Assembly (NCBI GenBank): GCA_002298925.1
Contig: DBMM01000118.1
Location: forward strand, 60,673-124,672
Reading direction: 5' to 3'
Length of the DNA: 64,000 bases
From: Geobacter sp. UBA698
GTDB lineage: Bacteria; Desulfobacterota; Desulfuromonadia; Geobacterales; Pseudopelobacteraceae
Part shown: one piece after another, positions 56,941 through 64,000 of the stretch
Numbering within the stretch: the first letter of the stretch is position 1
Layout: every line of letters begins with the position of its first letter
Position numbers and translations under genes: made by a program
Notes under the pieces: model-generated
Told to the model about the DNA's origin: nothing
What the model saw: the letters and a program-made list of their open reading frames with translations, nothing else
Databases searched by the model: none

Positions 56941-57354
56941 ACACCTGCAAATGTTTGACGCTGATGTGAGAAGCTTTTTCCCAATTCGTCGGTGGCAACT
57001 TACTCAGGGCCTGATGAGACGCTCGTTTCCGGCCGCATCACCTGGGTTGTTCCTTTCAGCGACCCCTTTTTTAGGCGGTTACACGCGCCTGGCGGATGGT
57101 TCAATACGCTATCGCGTTATCCCCTCAGCGCCAAATCGATAGGTTGCTCCAGAGTACCGTTGATGCAGGCTAGGATAATCATCCTTTGTGTAAATAGCTC
57201 TCCCGGGAAAACGTTTCAGACTTCCTTCTCTTCTCACGAAGAGGGCTTGCACACCACGCTTGGACCCGGAAATGATCATTTATAAATGTTAACGACTGAA
57301 TCCTGTCCGCATGTAACCTGTACTCCAGAGCAATTGTCAGAGAACATCTTCTTT
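56941..57354 (-). ncRNA. candidate non-coding RNA between promoter and terminator
   Basis: On the minus strand a promoter-like pair (57362-57390) and a strong terminator (56901-56940) enclose ~410 bases without a credible protein gene. The segment contains several local stems: ACGC-GATA-GCGT (near 57115), GGCG..CGCC (near 57080), GGGT..ACCC (near 57055), TGATG..CATCA (57035-57010), and a possible closing pair GCAAC (near 57145) with GTTGC (near 57000). A 21-codon frame, MIILACINGTLEQP onward, lies at its start. I compared by memory with RNase P, 6S, SRP and common riboswitches and found no match. It may be a novel regulatory RNA. Boundaries are approximate. Confidence 0.4.
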
Positions 57355-57361
57355 TAACTAT

Positions 57362-57390
57362 AATATACTCTTTAGTATTAAAAATATCAA
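57362..57390 (-). promoter_or_regulatory. predicted sigma-70 promoter on the minus strand
   Basis: TTGATA (57390-57385) and TATATT (57367-57362) are 17 bases apart. Transcription would start near 57354 and end at the terminator at 56901-56940. Confidence 0.5.
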
Positions 57391-57490
57391 ATATAATCCA
57401 TGCAAATGGAGCGCCATGAAATGATTGCTGCCGGTCGGCAAAGTGCAGCAAATCAGGTTGTTACGTCATGTGGACGGAGGAGGCCGATAC

Positions 57491-58057
57491 ATGCGACTTT
57501 TTATTGCCATAGAGCTCCCCGGGGAGGTCAAGCGGAAGCTAGCCGGGCTGCGGACGGAAATCCCCGGCGCGCGCTGGGTGCCGCTGGAGCAGCTGCATCT
57601 GACCCTTTCGTTCCTGGGAGAGGTGGACGATGAGATGCGCGAGCTGCTGACAGAGGAATTGCACGAGATCGTGACGCCGGGATTCGATCTCCATTTCAGC
57701 GGAACCGGCTGTTTTCCCAACAGCCGGCATCCGCGAGTACTGTGGGTGGGGCTGGCAGCTGAACAGCTTCTGACCAAGCTTGCCGAGCTGGTGCGCAAGG
57801 CCGTGATCTCGTGCGACATCCCCCAGGAGGAGCGCCCGTTTTCCCCCCACATCACACTGGCCCGTTTCAGGGAGCCGGCGGGAAGAGAGGTCGCCGCATT
57901 CCTGGAAAAACACCAGCGGCTGGAGCTCCCCACGGTCAAGGTGCGGGAATTTGTCCTGTTCCAGAGCCGCTTGACACCCCAGGGGGCCATCCACATTCCG
58001 GTCAGGCAGTTTCCCCTGCTGGCGACGGAGTCGTGTGGCCTGTCAGGCGAGGAGTAA
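57491..58057 (+). CDS. thpR: RNA 2',3'-cyclic phosphodiesterase / 2'-5' RNA ligase
   Basis: 188 residues from the ATG at 57491, with GGAGGAGG upstream. MRLFIAIELPGEVKRKL is the family start. The two catalytic HxT motifs are HLTLSFLGEV (His 36) and HITLARFREP (His 120). ThpR/LigT opens 2',3'-cyclic phosphates and can join tRNA halves through 2'-5' bonds. Its end overlaps the convergent PP2C gene by 15 bases. Another RNA-end enzyme, RtcA, is encoded nearby. Confidence 0.93.
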   Translation: MRLFIAIELPGEVKRKLAGLRTEIPGARWVPLEQLHLTLSFLGEVDDEMRELLTEELHEIVTPGFDLHFSGTGCFPNSRHPRVLWVGLAAEQLLTKLAELVRKAVISCDIPQEERPFSPHITLARFREPAGREVAAFLEKHQRLELPTVKVREFVLFQSRLTPQGAIHIPVRQFPLLATESCGLSGEE

Positions 58058-58810
58058 AGGCAGGACAAGCGTTTCGGCTGCTGCAGCCGGTAGCGGCTCC
58101 ACGACGACCACCGAGATGTTGTCCGGCCCCCCCTTGGCGTTAGCGGCCGCCACGAAAGCCTCCGCGAGGTCGGAAAGGTCAGTCCGGTATTGCCCCATGA
58201 GTGTTTCGATCTCCTCGTCGTCGAGGGCCTCAGTGAGCCCGTCGCTGCAGATCAGGAACAGGTCGCCCGGTTCCAGTCCGAGGGTGTGGATCTCCGGCAC
58301 GAGTTCCTGCGACACCCCGACCGCCTGAGTCAGAATGTGTCTATAGGCGGAAGGGATCCGCTCCGCAGAGATATTCCCTCTTCGGGCGAGTACCGCTGCG
58401 TAATTGTCGTCGGTTGTCACCTGGCGCAATGCGCCCCGCCGGAACAAGTAAACCCGGCTGTCGCCGACATGGCAGATGACGGCCTCCGCCCCCCGGATGA
58501 ACATTATTTCCAGGGTGGTCCCCATACCGTCCAGGGATGGGGTGTCATGAGCCCGCTTGGCAATGGTCGAGTGGGCCTCCGCCAGGGCCTCGGCCAGGAT
58601 CCGGCCGGTTCCCGTCGATTCAAGGTCTGGCAGATGACCCATGATTGACTCGAAAGCAATGGTCACGGCCAGCTCGCTCGCCACTTCGCCCCCCGGACCG
58701 CCACCCATGCCGTCGGCGAGGATGAATATGCCCTGTGCTTCGTCCACGCGAACCGCATCCTCGTTGTTTTCCCGCACCAGCCCTGCATCGCTTTTCCATG
58801 CTGAACGCAT
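58043..58810 (-). CDS. PP2C-family serine/threonine phosphatase
   Basis: 255 residues. VRENNEDAVRVD, LADGMGGGPGGEVAS, GMGTTLEIMFI, HVGDSRVYL, and FLICSDGLTEALDDEEI are the PP2C motifs in order, with the metal-binding Asp residues in NED, DGMGG and SDG. Such PrpC/Stp enzymes dephosphorylate targets of Hanks-type kinases; no kinase gene is in the window. ATG has GGGGGAGATGCG upstream. Confidence 0.94.
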   Translation of the reverse strand: MRSAWKSDAGLVRENNEDAVRVDEAQGIFILADGMGGGPGGEVASELAVTIAFESIMGHLPDLESTGTGRILAEALAEAHSTIAKRAHDTPSLDGMGTTLEIMFIRGAEAVICHVGDSRVYLFRRGALRQVTTDDNYAAVLARRGNISAERIPSAYRHILTQAVGVSQELVPEIHTLGLEPGDLFLICSDGLTEALDDEEIETLMGQYRTDLSDLAEAFVAAANAKGGPDNISVVVVEPLPAAAAETLVLPLLLA

Positions 58811-58982
58811 CTCCCCCTCCGTTAGGCTCTTGTCTATACCTTCTATTGTAGGGCGGCTTGGTGATTACGCAAGGATTACGGCCGAAAGGTCAGGCATGAC
58901 ACCTGTCAATTCCGGGATATCTGTGCGAGGATGGATGGCGGGGGAGAGGGATAAGGAACAGGGGGCAGCCCCCCTTGAGGGA

Positions 58983-59113
58983 ATTATTCCATTTCCATAT
59001 CAAAGCGCCCTCTTCGTTGGTTCGTCTTCGGCTCCTCAACATACTATTTGTATGCCTTCGTCGCCTCAATCCTCACCGCCTTGAGTGCATCGCTGATCTG
59101 TAATTGGAATTAC
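58983..59113. mobile_element. MITE-like repeat with terminal inverted repeats (copy 2)
   Basis: 131 bases, colinear with 12568-12697 along its length. The right end (59094-59113) reads TGATCTGTAATTGGAATTAC, the imperfect reverse complement of the left end. Its internal hairpin CATAC-TATTT-GTATG (59040-59054) differs from copy 1 by a paired change (G-C to A-T), which keeps the stem. It lies immediately downstream of rtcA, within the 310-base gap after the PP2C gene. Confidence 0.85.
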
Positions 59114-59120
59114 GAGCTCG

Positions 59121-60167
59121 TCAGCGACCTGTAGGGGTGATTGTCACCTGGCCCAGTTGTCCCTCCTCCCCGGCGACATGGTAGTGCAATGGCGTGAAGA
59201 GGGCGCTGACCCACAGGTTGGTCAGCAGATGTCGGGTAAGGCGGGACGTGGTGAAGGTGGATTCCTCCCGGCACAGGGCCAGAAACGGAACGATCTGGTC
59301 AGCGAGATAAGGATCTAGGGCGCCGCCGGTTGACAGATGATTGCAGAGCTCCATTGCCGCCTCGGTCCCGACCGTCTCCGCTCGCTTGCCGCGGGCGCCG
59401 AGGGAGGTAAATCCAGCGGTGATCGATGCCGTTTCAGCCAAGAGGAAGAGGAACGTGCCCTGTCCGGGACCCGGCGCCTCAACCAGGTCGATTTCTGGCT
59501 GTCGGAAAGAATCCCCAAGACATCTTGCGAGCGCTTCTCCGGCGGCAGCCCGCTGACGCTCCGCAATGCTGAGAGGCAGATGGCCGACTCCGGAATATCC
59601 CCTAATCAGGCGCAGTTCGCCAGGGGAGGTGAGGGTGAGGGGCTGTAACCTTCTGGCCGGCTTGATCTCCGCACGGATCTTCCCGCCGCCGCGGGGATAA
59701 AAACCGTATGTCTCGATGGTCAGTCGAACATCCCCGCCTAGGCGCGCTAATGTTGGTGCAAATACCTCCGCCAGATAGTCGACGGAAGGACTGAACGGGA
59801 CATGGGTGCCGCCGGTGATCGTCACCAAGCTCGGCCGGGTCGCAAACAGCAACGGCGGGATGATGGCCTGCAGCACAAGGGTGACGGCGCCGGCGGTACC
59901 GATAAGAAACTCGAACTCGCCACCATGGACTGCTTTAGGGGCAAAGGAGATCTGGGTGGAACCTTGCTCGGCACCCTCGACTTCAGCGTCGGAAATCGAC
60001 CGGGTCGCCTGGACGGCGGCCAGATGTTGGGGCCTGAGACCCGGTTTTGCCCGCCCCTTGCGGATATTGACGATCCGGAACGGTTTGCCGGTGATGCAGG
60101 AGAGACTTAACGCCGTGCGGAGGATCTGTCCTCCCCCTTCGCCTGTGCTGCCGTCGATTTCGATCAT
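59121..60167 (-). CDS. rtcA: RNA 3'-terminal phosphate cyclase
   Basis: 348 residues. IDGSTGEGGGQILRTALSLS at the N-terminus, RPQHLAAVQA, GFYPRGGG and GERLAEVGV-like central text, and the C-terminal RHLLTNLWV with the adenylylated His (~313). It converts RNA 3'-phosphates to 2',3'-cyclic phosphates using ATP. In many bacteria it pairs with RtcB under RtcR; neither is here. It is followed by a repeat element and preceded by sbcC in the same direction after a 96-base gap. Confidence 0.94.
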   Translation of the reverse strand: MIEIDGSTGEGGGQILRTALSLSCITGKPFRIVNIRKGRAKPGLRPQHLAAVQATRSISDAEVEGAEQGSTQISFAPKAVHGGEFEFLIGTAGAVTLVLQAIIPPLLFATRPSLVTITGGTHVPFSPSVDYLAEVFAPTLARLGGDVRLTIETYGFYPRGGGKIRAEIKPARRLQPLTLTSPGELRLIRGYSGVGHLPLSIAERQRAAAGEALARCLGDSFRQPEIDLVEAPGPGQGTFLFLLAETASITAGFTSLGARGKRAETVGTEAAMELCNHLSTGGALDPYLADQIVPFLALCREESTFTTSRLTRHLLTNLWVSALFTPLHYHVAGEEGQLGQVTITPTGR

Positions 60168-60263
60168 AACGCTATCCTGTGAAAAGGGTTCTCATGCTCC
60201 CGGATGTGGTTGTCCTGGCTATTATCCTGTTTTACGACCTTTGCAGGGAACGTCTCCTTATCC

Positions 60264-62705
60264 CTACTCCCCGATCTGGATCATCTGGTCGGTTATCTCG
60301 GTAAAGGCTACATCATGGCTGACAAGGAAGAGTTGATCGTACCAGTGCTCGGTCACTTCTTCGCGACCGACATCAATCGCACGGAAGGCGTGGGCCAGGT
60401 TCTCGCGGCGGGAGGCATCCAGGTTGGAGGTCGGTTCGTCGAAGAAGGCGATCCGGGCGCCGATGGTCTGGAGCAGCGCCAGGCGCAGTGCCACCACGGC
60501 GCTCATGGTCTGGCCGCCGGAGAGCTGGTCATCGCTGCGCTCCCTGATCACGTTGTCGGCCATATCCCGCAGGACGATCTGATAATTGTCGCCCCAGAAC
60601 AGCTCTTCGTCCGACTCGGCAATGCTCCGGTAAATGCGGTCGGCCCGCAGGCTGATCTCCTCACGGAAGCGCTCGGACAGCTGTGCTGAAACATTCTTAA
60701 AGACCTGGTTGCGCAGAAACTTGACCAGTTTCTCCTTCTCCTCCAATGATCCGATTGCGGCCTGTTTGGCGGCCGTCTCTTCCTGGAGCTTTTTGAGTCT
60801 CCTGATCTCATCATCAAGCCGTTGCTGGTTTCTGCCCAGCTCTTCGTTCTGCTGCCGTTGGGTGGCCACCTCGGTCAGGAGGCGATCCCTCTCTCCGCGC
60901 AGTTCCTGATGCTTCTCCGCCTGATACTCTGCACGGCAGCGCACAAGCCCGGATTGTTTTTCGACCAGATTCTTCTGCAGCTCATCCAGGGTCTGCTGCC
61001 ATTTTGCCAGGATCTGGCGGCGGTTCTCAAGATCGTCGGCGTCCTTCTGGTGGGCGGTAAAGGCGTCACGGGCGGTCTGAAACTCTTTTCGCTCCCCTTC
61101 GGCCCGCTCGATCTCCGCATCCAGGGTGGCGTATGCCTGCAGACCGGTTTTTCGGCCGCTAACCTGCACGGTCGCCGCGCTCTGCTGCTCCATCAGTTTT
61201 GCCAGGTTAGCGGAACGATCGCGGTTCTTTTGCCGGCGCTCCTCCAGAGTGACCTCCTGTTTATCCAGTTCCTGCAGACGCACCTTGAGGGTGTTCAGTT
61301 CCTTTTCCGCCTTTTCGGCCAAGGCCACTTGACCGGCAATGTCAGCAACCTGCTGGTCCAGGTCGGCCATGGTCCGGTCGAGATCGTCAATCCTCAGGGA
61401 AAAGACATCCTGCGGGGTTCTGTCGGCAACATTCTGGCACTGCTCCTGAAAGAAGGGACAGCTCCCCTCAGCCAGTTTCTCCTTGCCTTCCGCCAAGCCC
61501 GCACGCCGGCCTGCCAGCAGGGAACGCTCGGCCTTGATCCGGTCCGCTTCCCGGCGCAGCTCGGGGAGTCGTGCAGCGGCTTTGATCAGCGTATCATTAG
61601 CCTGGAGCGTCTGGTGTGCCGCGGCCAGCCGGGCAGCTTCCCCGCCAAGCTGCCTGTCGCTCTTCGCGATTTCCGACTGCTCGTGTTCCAGGGCCTGGGA
61701 GAGACGCTGGGCTTCCTTTTCCAGCTGGGTAATTTCCTGCTCGATGGTGCGCCGCTGCTGATCTTTTGCCCGCAGATCGGCCAGACGTGCTTCAGCCTGA
61801 TCGTAGGATTCCTTCCCCTGGCGGGACTGTTCGACAACGGTCAAAGCCTTGTGGGCTTCATCCACCCGCTGTTTTTGGGTGGCAATCTTCTCGCCGCCGT
61901 CCTTGATCCGCCCTGCCAGCAGCTGGATCTCGGCTGCCAGGGCGGTAATGGCCTTTTCTCTCATGTCCAGATCAGACAGGGCTGATTCCAGCCCCTTGAG
62001 GGCCGCCTCCTGCACGGCCAGCTCTTTTTGCTTCTGCTCCAGCACCCCCTTGATGCCGCTCAGTTCCTGCTCTTTCTGCGGCAGGATGGCGACCTGCTCC
62101 TGGAGCAGCTTTACCTCGGCGGCCAGGATCTTGCTCTTCTCCTGAACCACTGCCAGCAGCGAGCTGGTACCCTTGTAGGTCTTGCGCCAGGCATCGATGC
62201 CGAGGATCTCGTCGAAGGCCTCCTGGCGCTTGGTCGGTTGCTTGATGATGAAGGGGCCCAGAAAATCGTTCTGGAACGGTCCGATGACCAGCTTGAACTG
62301 TTCGGCCAGAGAGCGGCCATTGGCGAGGCCGAGCAGTTCGGCAATCCGCGCCCCGGTTTCTTCAATTCTGGCATGTTCCTCCACCTCGAAGGAACCGCCC
62401 TGTTCCCTGGCCAGCAGCCATTTGGAGGGGGTGCCGACAGTGCGGGAGACCTGCCAGGTTTCAGCGGCATTGGTCTGGAATATGACGGAAATCTCGCCCC
62501 GCTTGGCGCCGATGGAGATAAAGCGATCAACGTTGGAGACGAAGTCGCGGGCGTCCACGCCGAACAGTGCGTAGCCGATGGCCTCGAAGACGGTGCTTTT
62601 GCCGACGCCGTTCGGCCCGGACAGCACATTGATGCCGGCCGAAAAGGAGAGCTGCGTGTCGCGGTGCGATTTGATGTTTTTCAGGTGAATGGATAGTATC
62701 TGCAT
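60264..62705 (-). CDS. sbcC: SbcC/Rad50-like ATPase
   Basis: 813 residues. N-terminal ATPase half with Walker A GPNGVGKST (~30-38) and Q-loop region; two long coiled-coil arms (~185-410 and ~445-650); C-terminal half with signature QLSGGQTMSAVVALRLALL and Walker B IAFFDEPTSNLD. Between the arms is CPFFQEQC rather than the CxxC zinc hook of Rad50/SbcC, so the hook is atypical. With SbcD it should process hairpin and blocked DNA ends. It starts two bases after the sbcD stop. Shorter than E. coli SbcC (1048). Confidence 0.88.
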   Translation of the reverse strand: MQILSIHLKNIKSHRDTQLSFSAGINVLSGPNGVGKSTVFEAIGYALFGVDARDFVSNVDRFISIGAKRGEISVIFQTNAAETWQVSRTVGTPSKWLLAREQGGSFEVEEHARIEETGARIAELLGLANGRSLAEQFKLVIGPFQNDFLGPFIIKQPTKRQEAFDEILGIDAWRKTYKGTSSLLAVVQEKSKILAAEVKLLQEQVAILPQKEQELSGIKGVLEQKQKELAVQEAALKGLESALSDLDMREKAITALAAEIQLLAGRIKDGGEKIATQKQRVDEAHKALTVVEQSRQGKESYDQAEARLADLRAKDQQRRTIEQEITQLEKEAQRLSQALEHEQSEIAKSDRQLGGEAARLAAAHQTLQANDTLIKAAARLPELRREADRIKAERSLLAGRRAGLAEGKEKLAEGSCPFFQEQCQNVADRTPQDVFSLRIDDLDRTMADLDQQVADIAGQVALAEKAEKELNTLKVRLQELDKQEVTLEERRQKNRDRSANLAKLMEQQSAATVQVSGRKTGLQAYATLDAEIERAEGERKEFQTARDAFTAHQKDADDLENRRQILAKWQQTLDELQKNLVEKQSGLVRCRAEYQAEKHQELRGERDRLLTEVATQRQQNEELGRNQQRLDDEIRRLKKLQEETAAKQAAIGSLEEKEKLVKFLRNQVFKNVSAQLSERFREEISLRADRIYRSIAESDEELFWGDNYQIVLRDMADNVIRERSDDQLSGGQTMSAVVALRLALLQTIGARIAFFDEPTSNLDASRRENLAHAFRAIDVGREEVTEHWYDQLFLVSHDVAFTEITDQMIQIGE

Positions 62706-62707
62706 GG

Positions 62708-63955
62708 CTAGAATCCACCCAAAAGGCCAAGTAGTTCCTCCCCCTCACTGTCCCCCTTGATGACCTGATCACGTATGGCCAGTGCCAGCCTGACCATTTC
62801 ATCCTCCCGCCCTTTATATTCGCTGCGGCTGGAGATCAATTCCCGCAGCACGTCCTTTTCGATATCGGCGAGGTTCTTCTTTTCGCTCTCCGCTCCGGAT
62901 TCCCGGCTGACCAGGGAGAGGTGGTTCTTGATCTCCACATGCAGGGGGGTGCAGAGTTCAGCGATGACAAGCCGCAGGCGTTCCCGCCCCAGCTCAAAGG
63001 GATGGAAGCGGACCCGTCCGGTCAGCTTCAGCTCCAGAAGGAGTTTTCTGCCGCTGGCGATGGTGGCCAGCTTTGGCGCAATCTGCTCACGGAGCCGGAC
63101 CAGGGCCTCCTCGACCTGTTCCGCTCCATCCAGTGCGATGGTGGTAACCAGCATCGGCCGGGGTGAGGTAGTGCGGAACTCGTGCCTGAAAAGGCCATCT
63201 GCGACCGTGACCAGGTAATAGCCCTTGTCGTACTTCTCCTCGCCAAAATTTACGCACTCGGGAGAACCGGGGTTGAAGGCGTAGGGTCGGCCTTCCCGGG
63301 TTGCGATGATATACGGCTTGTGGCCGTGGCCGAGGGCAACGTAGTCAAAGTGGTCCGCGAGCGGCAGCGCCTCTTCCGGCTTCATGTTGCCGATCTCCAC
63401 CGGCGAAAAGGTCCAGACACCCACATGGAAGAGCAGGATGTTGTTCTGTGTGGTTACCGCCTCGCAGATGCGGCCAACGTGGTTGCCCGCCTGGGTGCCG
63501 ATGTAGCCCAGGCCGTAGATGTTGAGCCCCTTGATCGTGATGTGACCGCCGCTCCCCTGTTCGTAATCGAACGGGTCGAAACGGTAAGCGCCGTTGTCGC
63601 TGCGGGCCGGGCGCAGCAGATGGATGTAACCCATCTGTGACAGCGCCTCCATCCACGAGATGCTGTCGCGGCGGTGAATCCAGTCGTGGTTGCCTTCCAC
63701 GGCGATGCAGGGGATGGCGGCCTCCTTGAGGGGCTGCAGGATTTCGATTGTGCGGGCGAAGGTGCGGGGGAGGATCTGGCCGGTGTGGAACAGGTCGCCG
63801 GCGATCAGGACGAAATCCACCCGTTCGCTGATGGCGTTGGCCACGATGCTGGCGAGCATGCCGAAGAAGTCTTCGTAGCGCTCGGCCTCATCGCTGGCAG
63901 TGCGGTAGGTCTTGCCGAGGTGGATGTCGGCAGTGTGGAGGAATTTCAGTGACAT
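62708..63955 (-). CDS. sbcD: SbcD/Mre11-like exonuclease (metallophosphoesterase)
   Basis: 415 residues. Calcineurin-like motifs in order: LHTADIHLGK (Asp 9, His 11), FVLIAGDLFHTG (~48-59), CIAVEGNHDWIHR (~84-96), ILLFHVGVW (~174) and ALGHGHKPY (~206-214). The C-terminal ~170 residues form a capping domain and a charged helix contacting SbcC. It is the nuclease partner of the ATPase encoded next. The MITE-like repeat end lies 26 bases upstream of its start. Confidence 0.93.
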   Translation of the reverse strand: MSLKFLHTADIHLGKTYRTASDEAERYEDFFGMLASIVANAISERVDFVLIAGDLFHTGQILPRTFARTIEILQPLKEAAIPCIAVEGNHDWIHRRDSISWMEALSQMGYIHLLRPARSDNGAYRFDPFDYEQGSGGHITIKGLNIYGLGYIGTQAGNHVGRICEAVTTQNNILLFHVGVWTFSPVEIGNMKPEEALPLADHFDYVALGHGHKPYIIATREGRPYAFNPGSPECVNFGEEKYDKGYYLVTVADGLFRHEFRTTSPRPMLVTTIALDGAEQVEEALVRLREQIAPKLATIASGRKLLLELKLTGRVRFHPFELGRERLRLVIAELCTPLHVEIKNHLSLVSRESGAESEKKNLADIEKDVLRELISSRSEYKGREDEMVRLALAIRDQVIKGDSEGEELLGLLGGF

Positions 63956-63980
63956 ATGCCTGTATCTTTCATGTTTTAGA

Positions 63981-64000
63981 GTAATTCCAATTCCAAATCA
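63981..64000. mobile_element. end of a third MITE-like repeat copy (partial)
   Basis: The last 20 bases, GTAATTCCAATTCCAAATCA, match the terminal inverted repeat of the other two copies (19 of 20 against the consensus). The remainder lies beyond the window. Confidence 0.75.

Noticed and set aside
57008..57045. CTGATGAG on the plus strand considered as a hammerhead ribozyme core
   Set aside because: The required GAAA segment and the third stem do not occur at the right positions; the following sequence is GTTTC instead.
57179..57451. 90-codon minus-strand frame across the candidate RNA promoter
   Set aside because: It runs through the predicted promoter, has no ribosome-binding site and looks non-coding in composition.

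Overview
The window looks like a chromosomal segment of a Geobacter/Pelobacter-type Desulfuromonadia bacterium. The evidence is the fused PurS-PurL synthetase, the GlnD-XerD-PurB-PurL-RecQ-PurQ-PurF-PyrE gene set, SmpB followed by a one-piece tmRNA, an M-box-controlled Nramp/MgtE-like pair, many periplasm-facing sensors, and a dispersed inverted-repeat element. The assignment rests on gene content and protein style only; no rRNA or tRNA gene was seen.

Layout. 1-5.5 kb (minus strand): a tandem of two TonB-dependent receptor + YfiR-family pairs, followed by the debris of a third YfiR copy and the start of a further gene leaving the window. 5.5-8.6 kb: a gene-poor, partly AT-rich stretch with repeats, a lipoprotein gene that has lost its 5' end, hairpin-rich repeats, a DUF4124 protein and a broken amidohydrolase. 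8.6-12.3 kb (minus): an operon of ECF sigma factor, zinc-binding anti-sigma factor, MFS transporter and patatin lipoprotein, all overlapping by a few bases. 12.7-18.1 kb (plus): glnD, an AspT/YidE-type transporter and xerD. 18.4-34.1 kb (plus): MBL-fold hydrolase, purB, an MscS channel, purSL, a coiled-coil protein, an AAA/DUF4143 ATPase with a BrnT remnant beside it, recQ, purQ-purF-pyrE-tlyA, a HIT protein and a DUF4124 protein. 34.2-37.0 kb (minus): a magnesium (M-box) riboswitch with terminator, controlling an MgtE-like PRC/CBS protein and an Nramp transporter whose metal-site residues are those expected of Mg2+ rather than Mn2+ carriers. 37.1-38.0 kb: smpB and ssrA.

38.1-50.3 kb: several very small genes, a PNPOx-like protein, AcpH, PagL, two oxidoreductases, a CMD-family protein, an operon of FecR protein + OmpA lipoprotein + large CHASE2 hybrid histidine kinase, a glycosyltransferase and a ferritin-like protein. 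50.5-56.8 kb (plus): an unusual 2-oxoacid dehydrogenase cluster with acyl-CoA synthetase, E1 alpha, E1 beta, E2, a free-standing acyl carrier protein and a DUF362 protein, but no E3. 56.9-57.4 kb: a transcription unit without a protein gene (promoter and terminator on the minus strand), the best candidate for an undescribed RNA. 57.5-64 kb: thpR, a PP2C phosphatase and a minus-strand rtcA-sbcC-sbcD block bracketed by two copies of the inverted-repeat element.

How genes work together: purine and UMP synthesis genes are spread over 19-32 kb; GlnD links to nitrogen signalling; the M-box operon to Mg2+ homeostasis; SmpB and tmRNA to ribosome rescue; ThpR and RtcA process RNA ends; SbcCD-like proteins, RecQ and XerD serve DNA repair and chromosome resolution. 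All functional calls are homology readings by eye; no database search was run.
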